Origin: Channallabes apus
Taxonomy: Eukaryota; Chordata; Actinopteri; Siluriformes; Clariidae
NCBI GenBank assembly: GCA_030522415.1
Contig: CM060107.1
Span: forward strand, 20,220,553 to 20,284,552
Direction of reading: 5' to 3'
DNA length: 64,000 nt
Part shown: piece by piece, positions 35,601 to 45,828 of the stretch
Layout: the number at the start of each line of letters is the position of its first letter
Position numbering within the stretch: position 1 is the first letter of the stretch
The notes under the pieces: generated by a model
Databases searched by the model: none
What the model was told of the DNA's origin: nothing
Seen by the model: the letters and a program-made list of their open reading frames with translations, nothing else
Position numbers and translations under genes: made by a program

Positions 35601-38600
35601 CATTTCTGACTTTAAATAACAACTGACTATTGTCGTCGTTGTTGTTGCTTAATTACCTTATGCCATATGTGCTATTCACTTATTAAAAAAAAAAGTCTAA
35701 AATGTGCGTCTAATTACATTCCACAGACTATGAGGTTTCCCTTGTCCCGACACCACCTTTGAGCTCAGGTTTGCCTTCTGAAGTGCGAGAGTGCGAGAGG
35801 CCTCGTGAAAATCTCCCCAGCCGTGGTTCATCTCTAACGTTACCCAATGGGAAACATAAGAAAGCAAACTCGGCCACCCTTCCATTCGACCGCAAGGATG
35901 CAAGCGTCATTGACCGTCTGTCACGCCTTAAACAGGAGAATCTCACACTGGCCATGGAGGTCCAATCCCAGAAGGTAGAGATTACAGATAACAACAGATC
36001 GGAACTACTGTTAATTCAACGCTCAATGATGGCTGGCCAGGATATTAGACAGGAGGCTAAATTATAATGTTTTTTAGCTTGAATATTTCAAATATTTTAA
36101 TGTTTGAAGTATTAAATACTTTCCAGTTATCTGCTAGGTTAGAGTTTGATTACATTTAATTAGGCAAAATTTGCCTAGACTGGCACTGAGGGTGCCTTAC
36201 ATCACCTGGGGGTGGGATTTTAATATGTGCATAGGGTTAAAAAAAAAAAAAAAAAGGGCCCAAATGTGGGAAGCCAGTCAAGGTGTGGCTCGGCTCCCCA
36301 CCCCTGTGATCAGCAACCCAGATCCTCAACTGCATGATCAATCTGTGTCCCAATTTACTCATGTATTGTATATTTGTATTATTGCTATACATCGTCTGAC
36401 TTTTTCTTCTTTTCTTTTTATGAAAAATGATTAATAATCAATTATAATGGATATGTTTTTGTAAATAACATGTGATGCACCCTTTCAAGTTATGAATGTG
36501 GAGCCAAATCAAGATCAAATCTTGGTAATGGAAGTAATTTTCAGATATTACTGTCACTAAAAGGCTATAGTCAGGGTCCAAAATAAATCAATCCCTTCCT
36601 TATACTATTATGCATTTCTGTTACAACCACTGGTATTGATGTTCGGTTTGGTTCCTCCAAAGTCCAAAGAAATCTTCTACAAGAAATTTGTTACCACATG
36701 TTGATCTCACCTGCTTGCACATTTGCACTCCTGAACTTGCTGAAACCGAATGCAATCCAGCTCTGTATATGTGTTTGTGTTAGGAACTGGCCTGGCTGCT
36801 GCACAAAGCCCTGGAGGCAGCTCAGCTGGAGAAGCGTGCATGTGCTCAATACCTGGCGGCTGAGGGTGAGCAGGAGCGTCTGGAGCTCATACGTCATAGC
36901 GAGCGCTGCATAGCAGACCTGCGCGAGCGTCTGGAGCAGCTGCGGCGTGAGAATGAGGCACTGAAGAGAAGCCTGGAAGAGAGGGACACACATGTGAAAG
37001 AGCTACAGGAAAACTTGAAGCTGCTCATGGAGAAGAACCAGGCCAAGCAGGAAGTCATTCTTAAACTATCTGAGCAAATGACGGCATGCATGACTGACCC
37101 GAAACATACCGTCACCTCTGACCGCATCAGCACAGAGAACCTCAAGCAGCTTGTACAGGAGATGGACAACCTAAAGGTATAAATAGTAGGATAAAAGTAT
37201 AGCAATTTGAGTCTCGGACAGAATGCATAAGATAAATCACTAGTTATGTACGGATGTAGACAGACAGCACCTAAAGGATCTGTTGCCAGACACCACAGCA
37301 CACCCGGACACCCTGCAGAGCCAAAACAGTGCCAGAAATACTGTTGTAGCACAAAGGGACCCCAGAACAAGTTATCTTAATGTTAATGGTTTTAATGTTA
37401 TGGCTGATTGGTGTAAGTTTATACAGTAGCAGTTCCTAAGCATGAAGCTTAGCGAAAGAATTTTAAAAGTCAGGAAAGCTGTATACATGTCTGTATGACT
37501 GCCTGAGTATATCCATGAAGCATTCCACCATGTTGACATTATTTGCACATTTAGAGCCTGGCACTATTTATGTATTAGACAGAATAATGGTTCTTTTGTG
37601 GTGTGTTGTAACAGCTTCATCCATGCTAACAAATACCCATTTATGTCTTTATTCACGAGAATCTATGTCGGATTTGTATATGCTTTTTTTTAAATCCATG
37701 TGGTCTGTTTCTGTTGTGTTTTAGGATGACATGGAAGCTTACAAAACCCAGAACAAGTTCCTGAACTCGGAGATCTACCAGCTGACCAGATTGTGGCAGA
37801 ACAGCTCAGAGCAAGAGAAATCTCTAATGGTGAAGGTGAGGGCACGATATAGAGAAAGAACACTTTTTTTTATGTTTTATTTTTCCTGACCAAGTGAATT
37901 AATGTCAAGGTACTTTAAGGAGATGCTTCAGATGTTCCCAATATATAACTGAGATTATAATAAGAATTGCTGAAAAACTCACCAGCATCCTTTGTTAGTC
38001 ACTAGACGAATGGCATGTGTTCTCACTCATCATCTATACGGATCTATGCTGTATACAAGATGGTAGGGGGCTTAGAGCCTATCCCAGGAGTCTTAGGGAA
38101 TGAGGTGGGGTACAGCCTGGATGGGATGCCAATCCTTCGCAGAGAACACACACGCAAACACGCACTCACAGACTCATTCACACACACTACAGGCAATTTG
38201 GGAACGGCAATTAGCCTCTTCGGGGCAGTGGGAGGAAACCGGAGTACCCGGAGGAAACCCACAAATCACAGGTAGTACAACGCCATGCCCAAGGTGGGAA
38301 TCGAACCCAAACCCTGGAGGTGCAATTCAGCTGTGTTTACCGCTCGGCTACCATGCAGCCATCATCTACACAAATAAATTCCCAAATTCTATCAAATTAT
38401 ATGAAAAATTAATGCTTCACCCGCACAACTTTCATTCATCAGTCACATGCAGTGTAGCTTTTAATGCATTAGGAGTAATTAGAGTGTTTGTGTGTTAGTG
38501 TGCCTATCTGGAAGCCAGCAACTGTCAGATGGAGAGCCGGTACCTGGGGGTCCTGAGAAAACTTCAGGAGAGTAAGGAACTGAATGCAGAGCAAAGAACT

Positions 38601-41600
38601 GCTATCAAGAAGCTGATCGAAGAAGCACTGCAGGCTAATCAGCAAGACATCATCAGAATTGACACTGTCAGGTAGGTTGACTCATTTTAAGGGAATACAT
38701 AATTTCCATAATCTGTACCATTTAATACAAAGACACAATAGCAAGAATTATTCAAAAACTAGCACAAAAGCAACCAGTCCTGACAAATACTGTCCATGGT
38801 GCTGTTTTCAGGGAGTACGACGAATACGGCTTTAAGATCATCCCCGACTACGAAGTGGAGGACATGAAACTGCTGACTAAAATCCAAGCTCTGGAGATCC
38901 GCTCGCACAATCTGCTTGAACGGGAAAGTGGTGACCGGTCGCTTCTGGCTCGCTGGACTCAGTTTCTGGGAGGTCGTTCACCTGATGATCTCTCCCGGAG
39001 TGAAGAGCTGAAGGCGCTGGTGCGAGCAGGAGTCCCACGCCAGTACAGACCGGGTGTGTGGCGCTGGATGGTACGGTTCAGGACCCACACACTGCGCCAG
39101 GCCCACCCTGACCTTTTCCAGCATCTGTGCAAGAAGAGCCATGCCACACAACACCCGGCAGCCCGGCAGATCCAGCTGGACCTGCACCGGACGCTGACCA
39201 CCAACCAGAGCTTTTCTTCACCATCTAGTCCAATGCTGCAGCAGCTCCAGAGAGTTCTCCTGGCATTCTCTTGGCAAAACCCTGCCGTCGGCTACTGTCA
39301 GGGACTCAACAGGTACAAGCAAACAACTGTTACATTTTATGAAGTTGTTTATTTCCTAATTTAAAGTTTACCAGCAGGCATAAATAATTTATATTTAAAC
39401 ACAACCACAATTTTTACAAACTAGGAAGTTAACTAGGAAAACATCAAATGCAATGCTTCGGTGTAATAAATTTTACTAACATAAGGTTGTTGTTTACTGA
39501 ATGTGATGCAAAAGTGTTTAGAACATTTTTTAAAACACTTACTGTATCTACATTTTATATACATTGTACATACATCATTACTCTATCCTCGTATTGCAAA
39601 TACACGAATACGATATCCAAATACTACAATGCATGTTAGAAAGAAGAAATATAACAGATGATGATGTGTAAAGTTTTAAAGGATTAAAACCCAGAGCTTT
39701 AAATCCGGTACATTTCAGCAACCACACAAGGTTAATGGCTCATACAGTACCTATACACATGACCATGTGAGTGCCAGAGCTGATGTAATCTTAAAAGGTT
39801 CATCTGCGTGGCATTATGTCAGTCCCTACCTTTACTCTAACCGTGATCACACTGACATCTTAATAGTCTGTGATTTTTAGCAGATAACAAATCAAATGCA
39901 TTCATTATTCATTAAATTATGTTTGATGAGTTCTTGCAGTTCTCTAATATTAATCTTATTTTGTATCTATCGGAAGTACAGTAGTTGTAAAATTCAGCAG
40001 TGGCTCTTTACTGCTCCATAGTGGACCATACACATATTGCAGGCATCAGTTTTAGCAAAAGGGAATCCTGACATCTAGTGGAGAATCAGCATTGATTTGT
40101 CAACTGTTCCTGTAGTATACAGTATGTTGATCTACCATTCATTTAGTGTGCATGTGTGATATGTTGTCTTTAGACTGGCTGCTACTGCCCTGCTGGTGCT
40201 GCAGAGTGAGGAGGAGGCTTTCTGGTGTCTAGTGGCCATAGTGCAGATTCTCATGCCTCAGGACTACTACACCAAAACCCTACTCGGCTCTCAGGTACCA
40301 GTTTATAAAATAGCAACGAAAGTAGTCTTTCATGCTCTGATTACATGCTCAACGTTGCTTTAATGTGCCCCAATACAGGCAGACCAGCGTGTGTTTAAGG
40401 ACTTTATGGCTGAGAAGTTGCCACGGCTGGTGGCTCATTTAGAGGAATACAGTGTGGACGTGTCCCTTGTCACATTTAACTGGTTCCTGGTGGTGTTTGT
40501 GGAGAGTTTGCCCAGTGACATTCTGTTTAAAGTCTGGGATGCCTTCCTCTACGAAGGCACTAAGGTATACTGTGTTTCCAGCTTAACGTCTGTCTTAAAT
40601 CAAATTTGAGGTGCACGTAAGGATATTACCAGAGGTCTTGGTCATTATAAATTTTCCTTTTCTGGGCCTCCGAGTGGCGCAGTGGTAAAGCGCTCGCCCT
40701 ATCATCCGGAGATCGCTGGTTCGAACCCCGGGTGATGCTGTCTTCCTCTCACAGCCGGAGGCACAGCTGATTGGCCGAGCTCTCTCAGGGGGGAGGGATG
40801 AGAGGTACTCGTGCTCCCACATTAATCAGGGACGTCTGTGAGCTCGCGCACATGGAAGGAGCGGCTAGCGCTGTCCTCCAGGTGTGTTACTCCGCCCCTA
40901 ATGGTGCATGTGCGTGAGCGAGCAGTTCGAAAAGATGCGGTCGGCTGCATCGGGAAGGCCCTCCCGGCTGAATGGTAGTGGTAGCCTTAACATGGGAGCC
41001 TAGTGACGGGGAGGAATTGGCCATGACTAAATTAGTGAGAAAATCAGGAAAAAAATCCTTAAAAAAATTTTTTTTTAATTAATTTTCCTTTTCTGCAAAG
41101 CAACTATAAAATGATTAAAAAAATTGGAGGAACACACAAATAAACAAAAAAAGTTTGAAATCTGATTTCACGTCTTCCTGCACTAGTAAATTAGCTTTTA
41201 TGGTTTAGAATAAATGCTTATAAAGAAAAGTGACCCATCTGTCATTATGATAATGTACATAAATATAAAGCAGAAAACATGCGTTTTACGCCAATTAGAT
41301 GAATCTGCATGTCTTTTGACTGTGGGTGGAAAACAGTGTCCCTGGAAGAAGCATGCAAACTCCATGCACACAGACCTTGAGGTAGCAATCGAACCCGGAC
41401 CCTTGAGGTGCAAGCCACCGTGCTGTAATATATACAGTATACTTTATTTTTTCCTAAAATGGGTAGAAAGTGTTAGAAAGAAAATTACATTTACAATGAA
41501 ATAAAAATGGTAAAATTATTGCCCTTGATTTGGTATATTATATAACCTCCTCTGTTTAAATGGAGTGCAAACTAACCAGAAAAACATCTCTGCATAATGT

Positions 41601-42875
41601 TTTTTTAAACTTATCTTTATGAAGGGTGCAAAAAGTTCCACAGCTGGCTCTGTATCACATTTCCAAACTGTCAGGCAAATACGAAATAAAGTTAGCATCT
41701 CCAGCTATGGTCTATTCATTTTGTGAAAAAATCAGAAGCTTAAAAAAACATCCATAGGACAAGTATTATTATAAAGAAAGTAATACACATTTGTTGTCTT
41801 GTTAAATATTGATTAATTTCTATTAAATAAATTAATAAATAATACGTTTTTTTTTTTTTTTAAAAAGATGGCACAGCGGCACACCTCAGGTCTGTGTGCA
41901 TGGAGTTTGCATGTGATCCACATGCTTGGTGGGTTTCCTCGGTGTAATATGGTTTCCTCCCACAGTTCAAAGACATGCAGATTAGGCAAACTGCCATTTC
42001 AAAGTTGACTGTAGCGTTTGATGTGTTTGATCCATTATTTATTATTTGTTTACAGGTGATATTTCGATATGCACTCGCTATTTTCAAATACAAAGAGGAG
42101 GACATCCTAAAGATCCATGACACTGTGGAAATCTACCAGTACCTCCGCTTCTTTACCAAAACAGTCACAGACCACAGGTGAGGAAAGATCTTCCAGTCAG
42201 AACAGGCTGCTGTAATGTATCATCCAGGACAACCATATAAAGGTTCTTATGTTGTATCTGTTTCTTGAAACCTGTATTTCAATTTAAACTACTCTTAGAT
42301 ATACTGTAAGTGAACCAAGAGGCTCTTTAAACACGCACCTTTCGACTTCTGTATTGTGGGTTATTCTAAGAGCTTGCTCCTGTCCTCTGTATGGCGTTAC
42401 TATTTTTGCCCTGAAGACAGACTGTCGCATGTATAATTCACAAAGCTTGCACACAGCCTAGTGACAAACACACACCACATATGCGCATCACTTGAGCGAT
42501 GAGTTTAAGGCCAGTCATGCTGTAGACAGTTCTGCTGCTGAATCTTTAAAGATTCTTCCAATAACAAGACACACATAGGGCATGCAGGAATGTCATGGAA
42601 CATTTTATATATACTGTATATACGTATATTAATTTTGCACAAAGTTCTAACAGTTTTAACCCTGATTTACCCTTCAAAGGAAGTTGACAAACATTGCCTT
42701 CTTGGATTTGAACCCATTTCGGATGAAGCATGTGAGGAACCGGCGTGCCGTTCACCTGCAGCGGCTACAAGCTGAGCTGCGTGAACTGGAGAAACAGCAG
42801 AAAGAGTATAGCTCGGAAAATAGCAAAGACAACGGCCTGGACCTCATTCCCAGTGAGGATGATGATGATGCATAG
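26644..42875 (+). CDS. tbc1d2: TBC1 domain family member 2 (Armus), RabGAP, complete
   Basis: TBC1D2 is a GTPase-activating protein for Rab7-type GTPases and a Rac1 effector, acting at endosomes, autophagosomes and cadherin junctions. The spliced product is 974 residues (human about 928). A PH domain spans about 90-190 (KLCGYLHKQGG, WKFRWF, then MYWLQQLQLRRW). A linker with GLVGVEAANVPV follows, then a coiled coil at about 355-600. The TBC domain is in the last five exons, with the arginine finger in IQLDLHR (R726) and the glutamine finger in YCQGLN (Q763), so it should be catalytically competent. Coding exons: 26644-27135, 28842-28989, 34919-35036, 35327-35442, 35727-35974, 36784-37176, 37725-37835, 38499-38671, 38812-39312, 40174-40294, 40379-40564, 42056-42177, 42680-42875. 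Phase holds at all junctions (2,925 nt including stop). The ATG at 26644 was chosen because the splice acceptor TATAG ends at 26639 and the context CCAGATGG is good. Confidence 0.96.
27745..28115. mobile_element. MITE with atcagccataa ends, copy 1
   Basis: Left end accaatcagccataaaatga and right part gtccataatgttttgtg. The interior ccagacaccacagagatatt and cctgaggggcaagagccacc recurs at 37255-37415 and 60266-60702. Non-coding, in TBC1D2 intron 2 (between the 26644 and 28842 exons). Confidence 0.6.
28990..29740. other. TBC1D2 intron stretch, little recognised
   Basis: AT-rich intron sequence after the 28842-28989 exon. Only a short shared motif (tcaggtgtccgtataatttt, about 29417) hints at an old MITE end. 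No coding or RNA gene was seen. Confidence 0.5.
29742..30293 (+). mobile_element. 550-bp non-autonomous Tc1 derivative, copy 3
   Basis: A 552-bp element with TA at 29740-29741 and 30294-30295 and ends cactaccgttcaaaagtttt / actattgaacggtagtg. It is in the opposite orientation to copies 1 and 2. The plus-strand ORF starting at 29942 is nearly identical to that of copy 1, so both are young. It lies in the TBC1D2 intron between the 28842 and 34919 exons. Confidence 0.88.
30300..32020. other. TBC1D2 intron stretch with no recognised element
   Basis: AT-rich, non-coding. A short (TA)n run is present at 31424-31442. No complete repeat ends or protein similarity were noticed. Confidence 0.55.
32022..32413 (+). 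mobile_element. Old 550-bp-family Tc1 relic, cut by a second Tc1 relic
   Basis: Starts cagtaccagtcaattctcta after TA (32020-32021). The plus-strand ORF at 32166 (MQEQYCQVNLQNPASTMRKL) is the diverged counterpart of the MITE ORF. It stops abruptly in the homologous tcaactgttctaaggaga text, where the next element begins. Confidence 0.65.
32414..33815 (-). mobile_element. Degraded full-length-size Tc1 relic (salmonid Tc1-like)
   Basis: Starts cagtaccagtaaaaagtttg and retains minus-strand transposase pieces (ATAAFCSNMPSNLLCS near 32890). At 33380-33780 it keeps Tc1 5' leader text (cggattgactgaccttctt, atggactgtcttttctcttt, gagtttcttgccataatatgg). The reading frame is destroyed. The right end is approximate. 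Confidence 0.65.
35281..35309. repeat. (TG)n tract upstream of a TBC1D2 acceptor
   Basis: About 29 bases, mostly TG units, ending 17 bases before the acceptor TTACAG of the 35327-35442 exon. Confidence 0.85.
37255..37415. mobile_element. MITE with atcagccataa ends, truncated copy 2
   Basis: Shares ccagacaccacagcacaccc and the terminus gttttaatgttatggctga with copies at 27745 and 60266. The 5' part is missing. It lies in the TBC1D2 intron after the 36784-37176 exon. Confidence 0.6.
38030..38365 (-). repeat. SINE-like dispersed repeat, near-complete copy
   Basis: Reading the minus strand: ggctgcatggtagccgagc head, gggttcgattcccacc (box-B-like), ggtttcctccgggtactccg, then ggcatcccatccaggctgta and gggataggctctaagccccc. 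The promoter-like head supports a tRNA-derived origin. It lies in the intron between TBC1D2 exons at 37725 and 38499. Confidence 0.75.
39313..40173. other. TBC1D2 intron with no recognised element
   Basis: 861 bp of AT-rich sequence between the 38812-39312 and 40174-40294 exons. No repeat ends, ORF similarity or RNA structure were noticed. Confidence 0.6.
40665..41080 (+). mobile_element. tRNA-derived SINE with 15-bp target-site duplication
   Basis: The head has an A box (gagtggcgcagtggtaaagc) and a B box (ctggttcgaaccccgg) of a tRNA-like promoter. The body ends in ccatgactaaattagtgaga and an A/T-rich tail. The 15-bp sequence aattttccttttctg occurs on both sides (40650-40664 and 41081-41095), so it is an intact retroposed copy. 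It lies in the TBC1D2 intron between the 40379 and 42056 exons. Confidence 0.92.
41285..41430 (+). repeat. Partial SINE-like dispersed repeat
   Basis: Contains gcatgtcttttgactgtggg, gaagcatgcaaactccatgc, acacagaccttgaggtagca and aatcgaacccggacccttga, in the complement orientation of the head. The 3' portion is absent. Confidence 0.7.
41865..41985 (-). repeat. Partial SINE-like dispersed repeat, opposite orientation
   Basis: Reads acctcaggtctgtgtgcatg, gagtttgcatgtgatccaca, ggtgggtttcctcggtgtaa, gtttcctcccacagttcaaa. It ends about 70 bp upstream of the TBC1D2 exon at 42056. Confidence 0.7.
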
Positions 42876-43945
42876 AGAAATGTACACGTAACGTTCCTTA
42901 AAATACACTGAAGGTGTACAAAAGCATTTGCACAAAAGTAAAATGATACTGTATATGTATGTACTGTATATTCACACACAACAGTGAGGACTGCTAGGAT
43001 TTTCTTTGACACATTAAATCACTGACAGATTTTTCAGCCTTTGTCAGACCACTAGTTTTGAGGAGAAATGCATGTTTGAAGAGAAAACAGAAGAGGTTGA
43101 CTGTACCAGTGGATGGTGTTCTCTTCTTTATGATGAGACACAGTGGGTCAGTGAATGTGCTTAATCTGCTTTCACAAACACAACAAAATTCCTCATGGCT
43201 TTAATGGACACATTTGACTTATGCAAAAGAAACACAATATTACAGGTTATAGCACTTTATTTATACTACCATTTGTTGTACAGTTAATGCATTTAGAAAT
43301 GTTTTTATACTTAAGGTAGTAATAATTTTATACAGATGCACTTATTTTTAAGATACCACTATATTTTATAAGAAACGAAATGTGTCCTTTTGTGTGATTT
43401 GTAAGTAAATACTGTCCTGCGCATTTTACTGTATTAGGACTTGCATTTTTCTTCCTTCACATAAACAATGATTAAAAAAATAAATAAAACGTTGGTTCTT
43501 ACACATTTACCAAAAAAAAAAAAAAACTGAAGCAAAGAAAATAAAATGACATACACTTTCTTTAGTTAGTTGAAAATCATGAAGCTCAGATAAAAACATG
43601 CTAAAATGTAATCAGTCATCATACAATACATTAATAGAGCTGCTTATATCCTAATGTAAAAATGTCACTTTCTCGAGATATATTCTACCACTTCTCATAA
43701 CTTCCCATACAGTATGTGTGTATCTTGTATTGAGGATCACTGTTTTTGCGTTTTATTGTAAATACTTGTCTTTTTGTAAGTTGCTATATTGTTTGTATCT
43801 GCTCCCATGATACACTACACAACCATCCGTGTACTAAAAGGCTTATGGAAGAAATTAGTCTTTAGGGCAATGGTTAATTAGTGAAGTTAATGCACAGTAG
43901 TGCATGTAGTTTTTGTATGAACAATAAATTGTGGAACTTGCAAAG
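42876..43945 (+). other. tbc1d2: TBC1D2 3' UTR with polyadenylation signal
   Basis: About 1 kb of AT-rich, non-coding, transposon-free sequence follows the TAG stop. An AATAAA hexamer at 43923-43928 followed by a GT/CA-rich stretch is the most plausible cleavage signal. Other AATAAA-like sequences near 43485 could be used instead. Confidence 0.55.
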
Positions 43946-44339
43946 CACAACGTAGCTTGATCTATTATTTAAAATAATAATAAAAGTGTTCCCTCATGAA
44001 CCTGGTTTAAATAAGTGTATGCAAAGAAGTATTGTTAAAGTTCTGTATTATTTATTGCAATTATTTCACATAATCCTCATTCATAATCTTCATTCAATAG
44101 ATGTCTGAATTCCTTTTGAAATACACTAGGTTGAGGTTTTATTTGTCTCACACTCATATAGGCATCTGAGTCCGAACATGGAGTGTGGAAGATTTAATAA
44201 CAATTGGCTATTAAATCTGTTTTAACCCTGTTTTTTTTAAAAAACCCTGTTTTAAAATAAAAATGTCTACCTTTTTTTTTTTTTAGCTAATACCTTATAT
44301 AGTAGCACAGCAGTTATGCTCATACCTACATAGAAATAA

Positions 44340-44525
44340 CACCCAGGAGTGTGTGATTGGGTGTGTGTGTGTGTGTATGTGTGTGTGCCCTGCGATGGAT
44401 TGGCACCCTGTCCAGGGTGTACCCCGCCTAGTGCCTGAAGTCTCCTGGGATAGGCTCCAGGTCCCCCATGACCCTGAACACAGGATTAAGCGGTATAGAA
44501 AATGAATGAATGAATGAATGAAATG
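44340..44525 (+). repeat. SINE-like dispersed repeat 3' part with (GAAT)n tail
   Basis: Text gtgccctgcgatggattggc, accctgtccagggtgtaccc, tgggataggctccaggtccc, aggattaagcggtatagaaa, followed by a short (GAAT)n simple tail at 44502-44522. It lies in the TBC1D2-SLC44A1 convergent intergenic region. Confidence 0.75.
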
Positions 44526-44629
44526 TAGCATATAGAACTATGACCTCATTATAGCACAGAGAGAGCGCTGGTTAAAGTGGTAAATTACCCATTACTGGCC
44601 TCTATTGTTTTGTGTGCCCTTGTGTGCGT

Positions 44630-45800
44630 TCCTTACACTTAGTAAAGCTTTTGACACCAACGGTCATACTATTATTACCTTCTTACCTTAACAGACTGGA
44701 TAATGTTTTAGGAGATAAACCAGAGAGCAGCCCAAGTCTGGCTTACTTGACTGATCATTATTAGTTGAATGGTAAACTATCATTTACATCCAATAATCCA
44801 ATCCAAAGTAATGATACCATGAGCTACATTTTTTGCATTGTGGCACAGGATTTCATTACCTTCAATTGGATTATTGATTGGATTATTGTAATGCCTTTGT
44901 CTGTCCATTAGGTGCATAAACAAGCACCAGTTAGTCCAGAATGCAGCACCCAGAGTCCTCACTCGATGACATCATTCACAACAGATTACTGATTATTATA
45001 TAAAATCTCACATGAATTATAAAATACTATTGTCCTGTAAAGCACTGAATGGACTCGGAATCTGCTGGGTACAGATAATGCACTCTGCGTCAAAAAGGTG
45101 CAGGATAATTGTTGGTACCTCAAATAATACCAATAATACACAACAGACTTGTTTACTCAAGCCTTCTGTTAATAGTAAAAGAGCAGATATAATGAGTTCA
45201 TGGGCATAGTGTGTTTTGAAGAACTGAAACGTTACGGTGGATACAGTCTTTACTCCCACTCTTACATTCACTAAGGTGGGATGATGTAGTGCTTTATATC
45301 CCAGTGTGTCATGCTTGTGTTGCTTTTTGACTATATTCTATAGAGTATATTGTGACTATTGCGTTGCTTTCTTACGACTAGTCCTGCCATAGTCCCCACT
45401 TGCACTTTTTGCAAAATGCACATGGACCTTATCCATTATGTGAAAGAGATCATGCATAATTCTCTCTCTCTCAAAAAAAAACTTTCTTAACTAAAATGAA
45501 TTTTCTTGATTTTCTAGTTACACTATTTGACTATACAGCACAAACCTTTTGACAGGATTTATTTATGATCACACTATCCAATATCACCCATATGAGAGTG
45601 GATTTTCTCTTTTTCATCATGTCATCTCTGAATGCTTTTCCTTGGCACCGTCTCCTCCAACGGGCTCATTAGTGACAAACTGAGATATACTGTATACTAC
45701 ATTTTTAATTTATATACTGAATATATAATTCTGCAATGCATCTTTGTGATAATGTGCATTTAAAAATGCTATACGAATTAAATTTAATTGAATGGGACAG
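44630..45800 (+). mobile_element. Decayed LINE 3' end (reverse-transcriptase C-terminal remnant)
   Basis: Broken plus-strand frames give DYCNAFVCPLG (44881), QNAAPRVLTR-like text (44937) and YKILLSCKALNGLGI (45015). These are the last conserved blocks of LINE reverse transcriptases (DYCNALL..., QNAAARLLT, LLLxYKALNGLAP). The tail gctatacgaattaaattt (about 45769) resembles a LINE 3' tail. Borders are approximate. Confidence 0.6.
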
Positions 45801-45828
45801 TTGAGGACAATATTTAAAACTTTTCCAT

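Noticed and set aside
36171..36330. Short G-rich stretch around an A run in a TBC1D2 intron
   Set aside because: It looked like a decayed retroposed fragment, but no ends, duplication or second copy could be shown.
40665..40740. A functional tRNA gene suggested by A and B boxes
   Set aside because: The sequence continues as a 416-bp SINE with target-site duplications and related copies elsewhere; no good acceptor stem.
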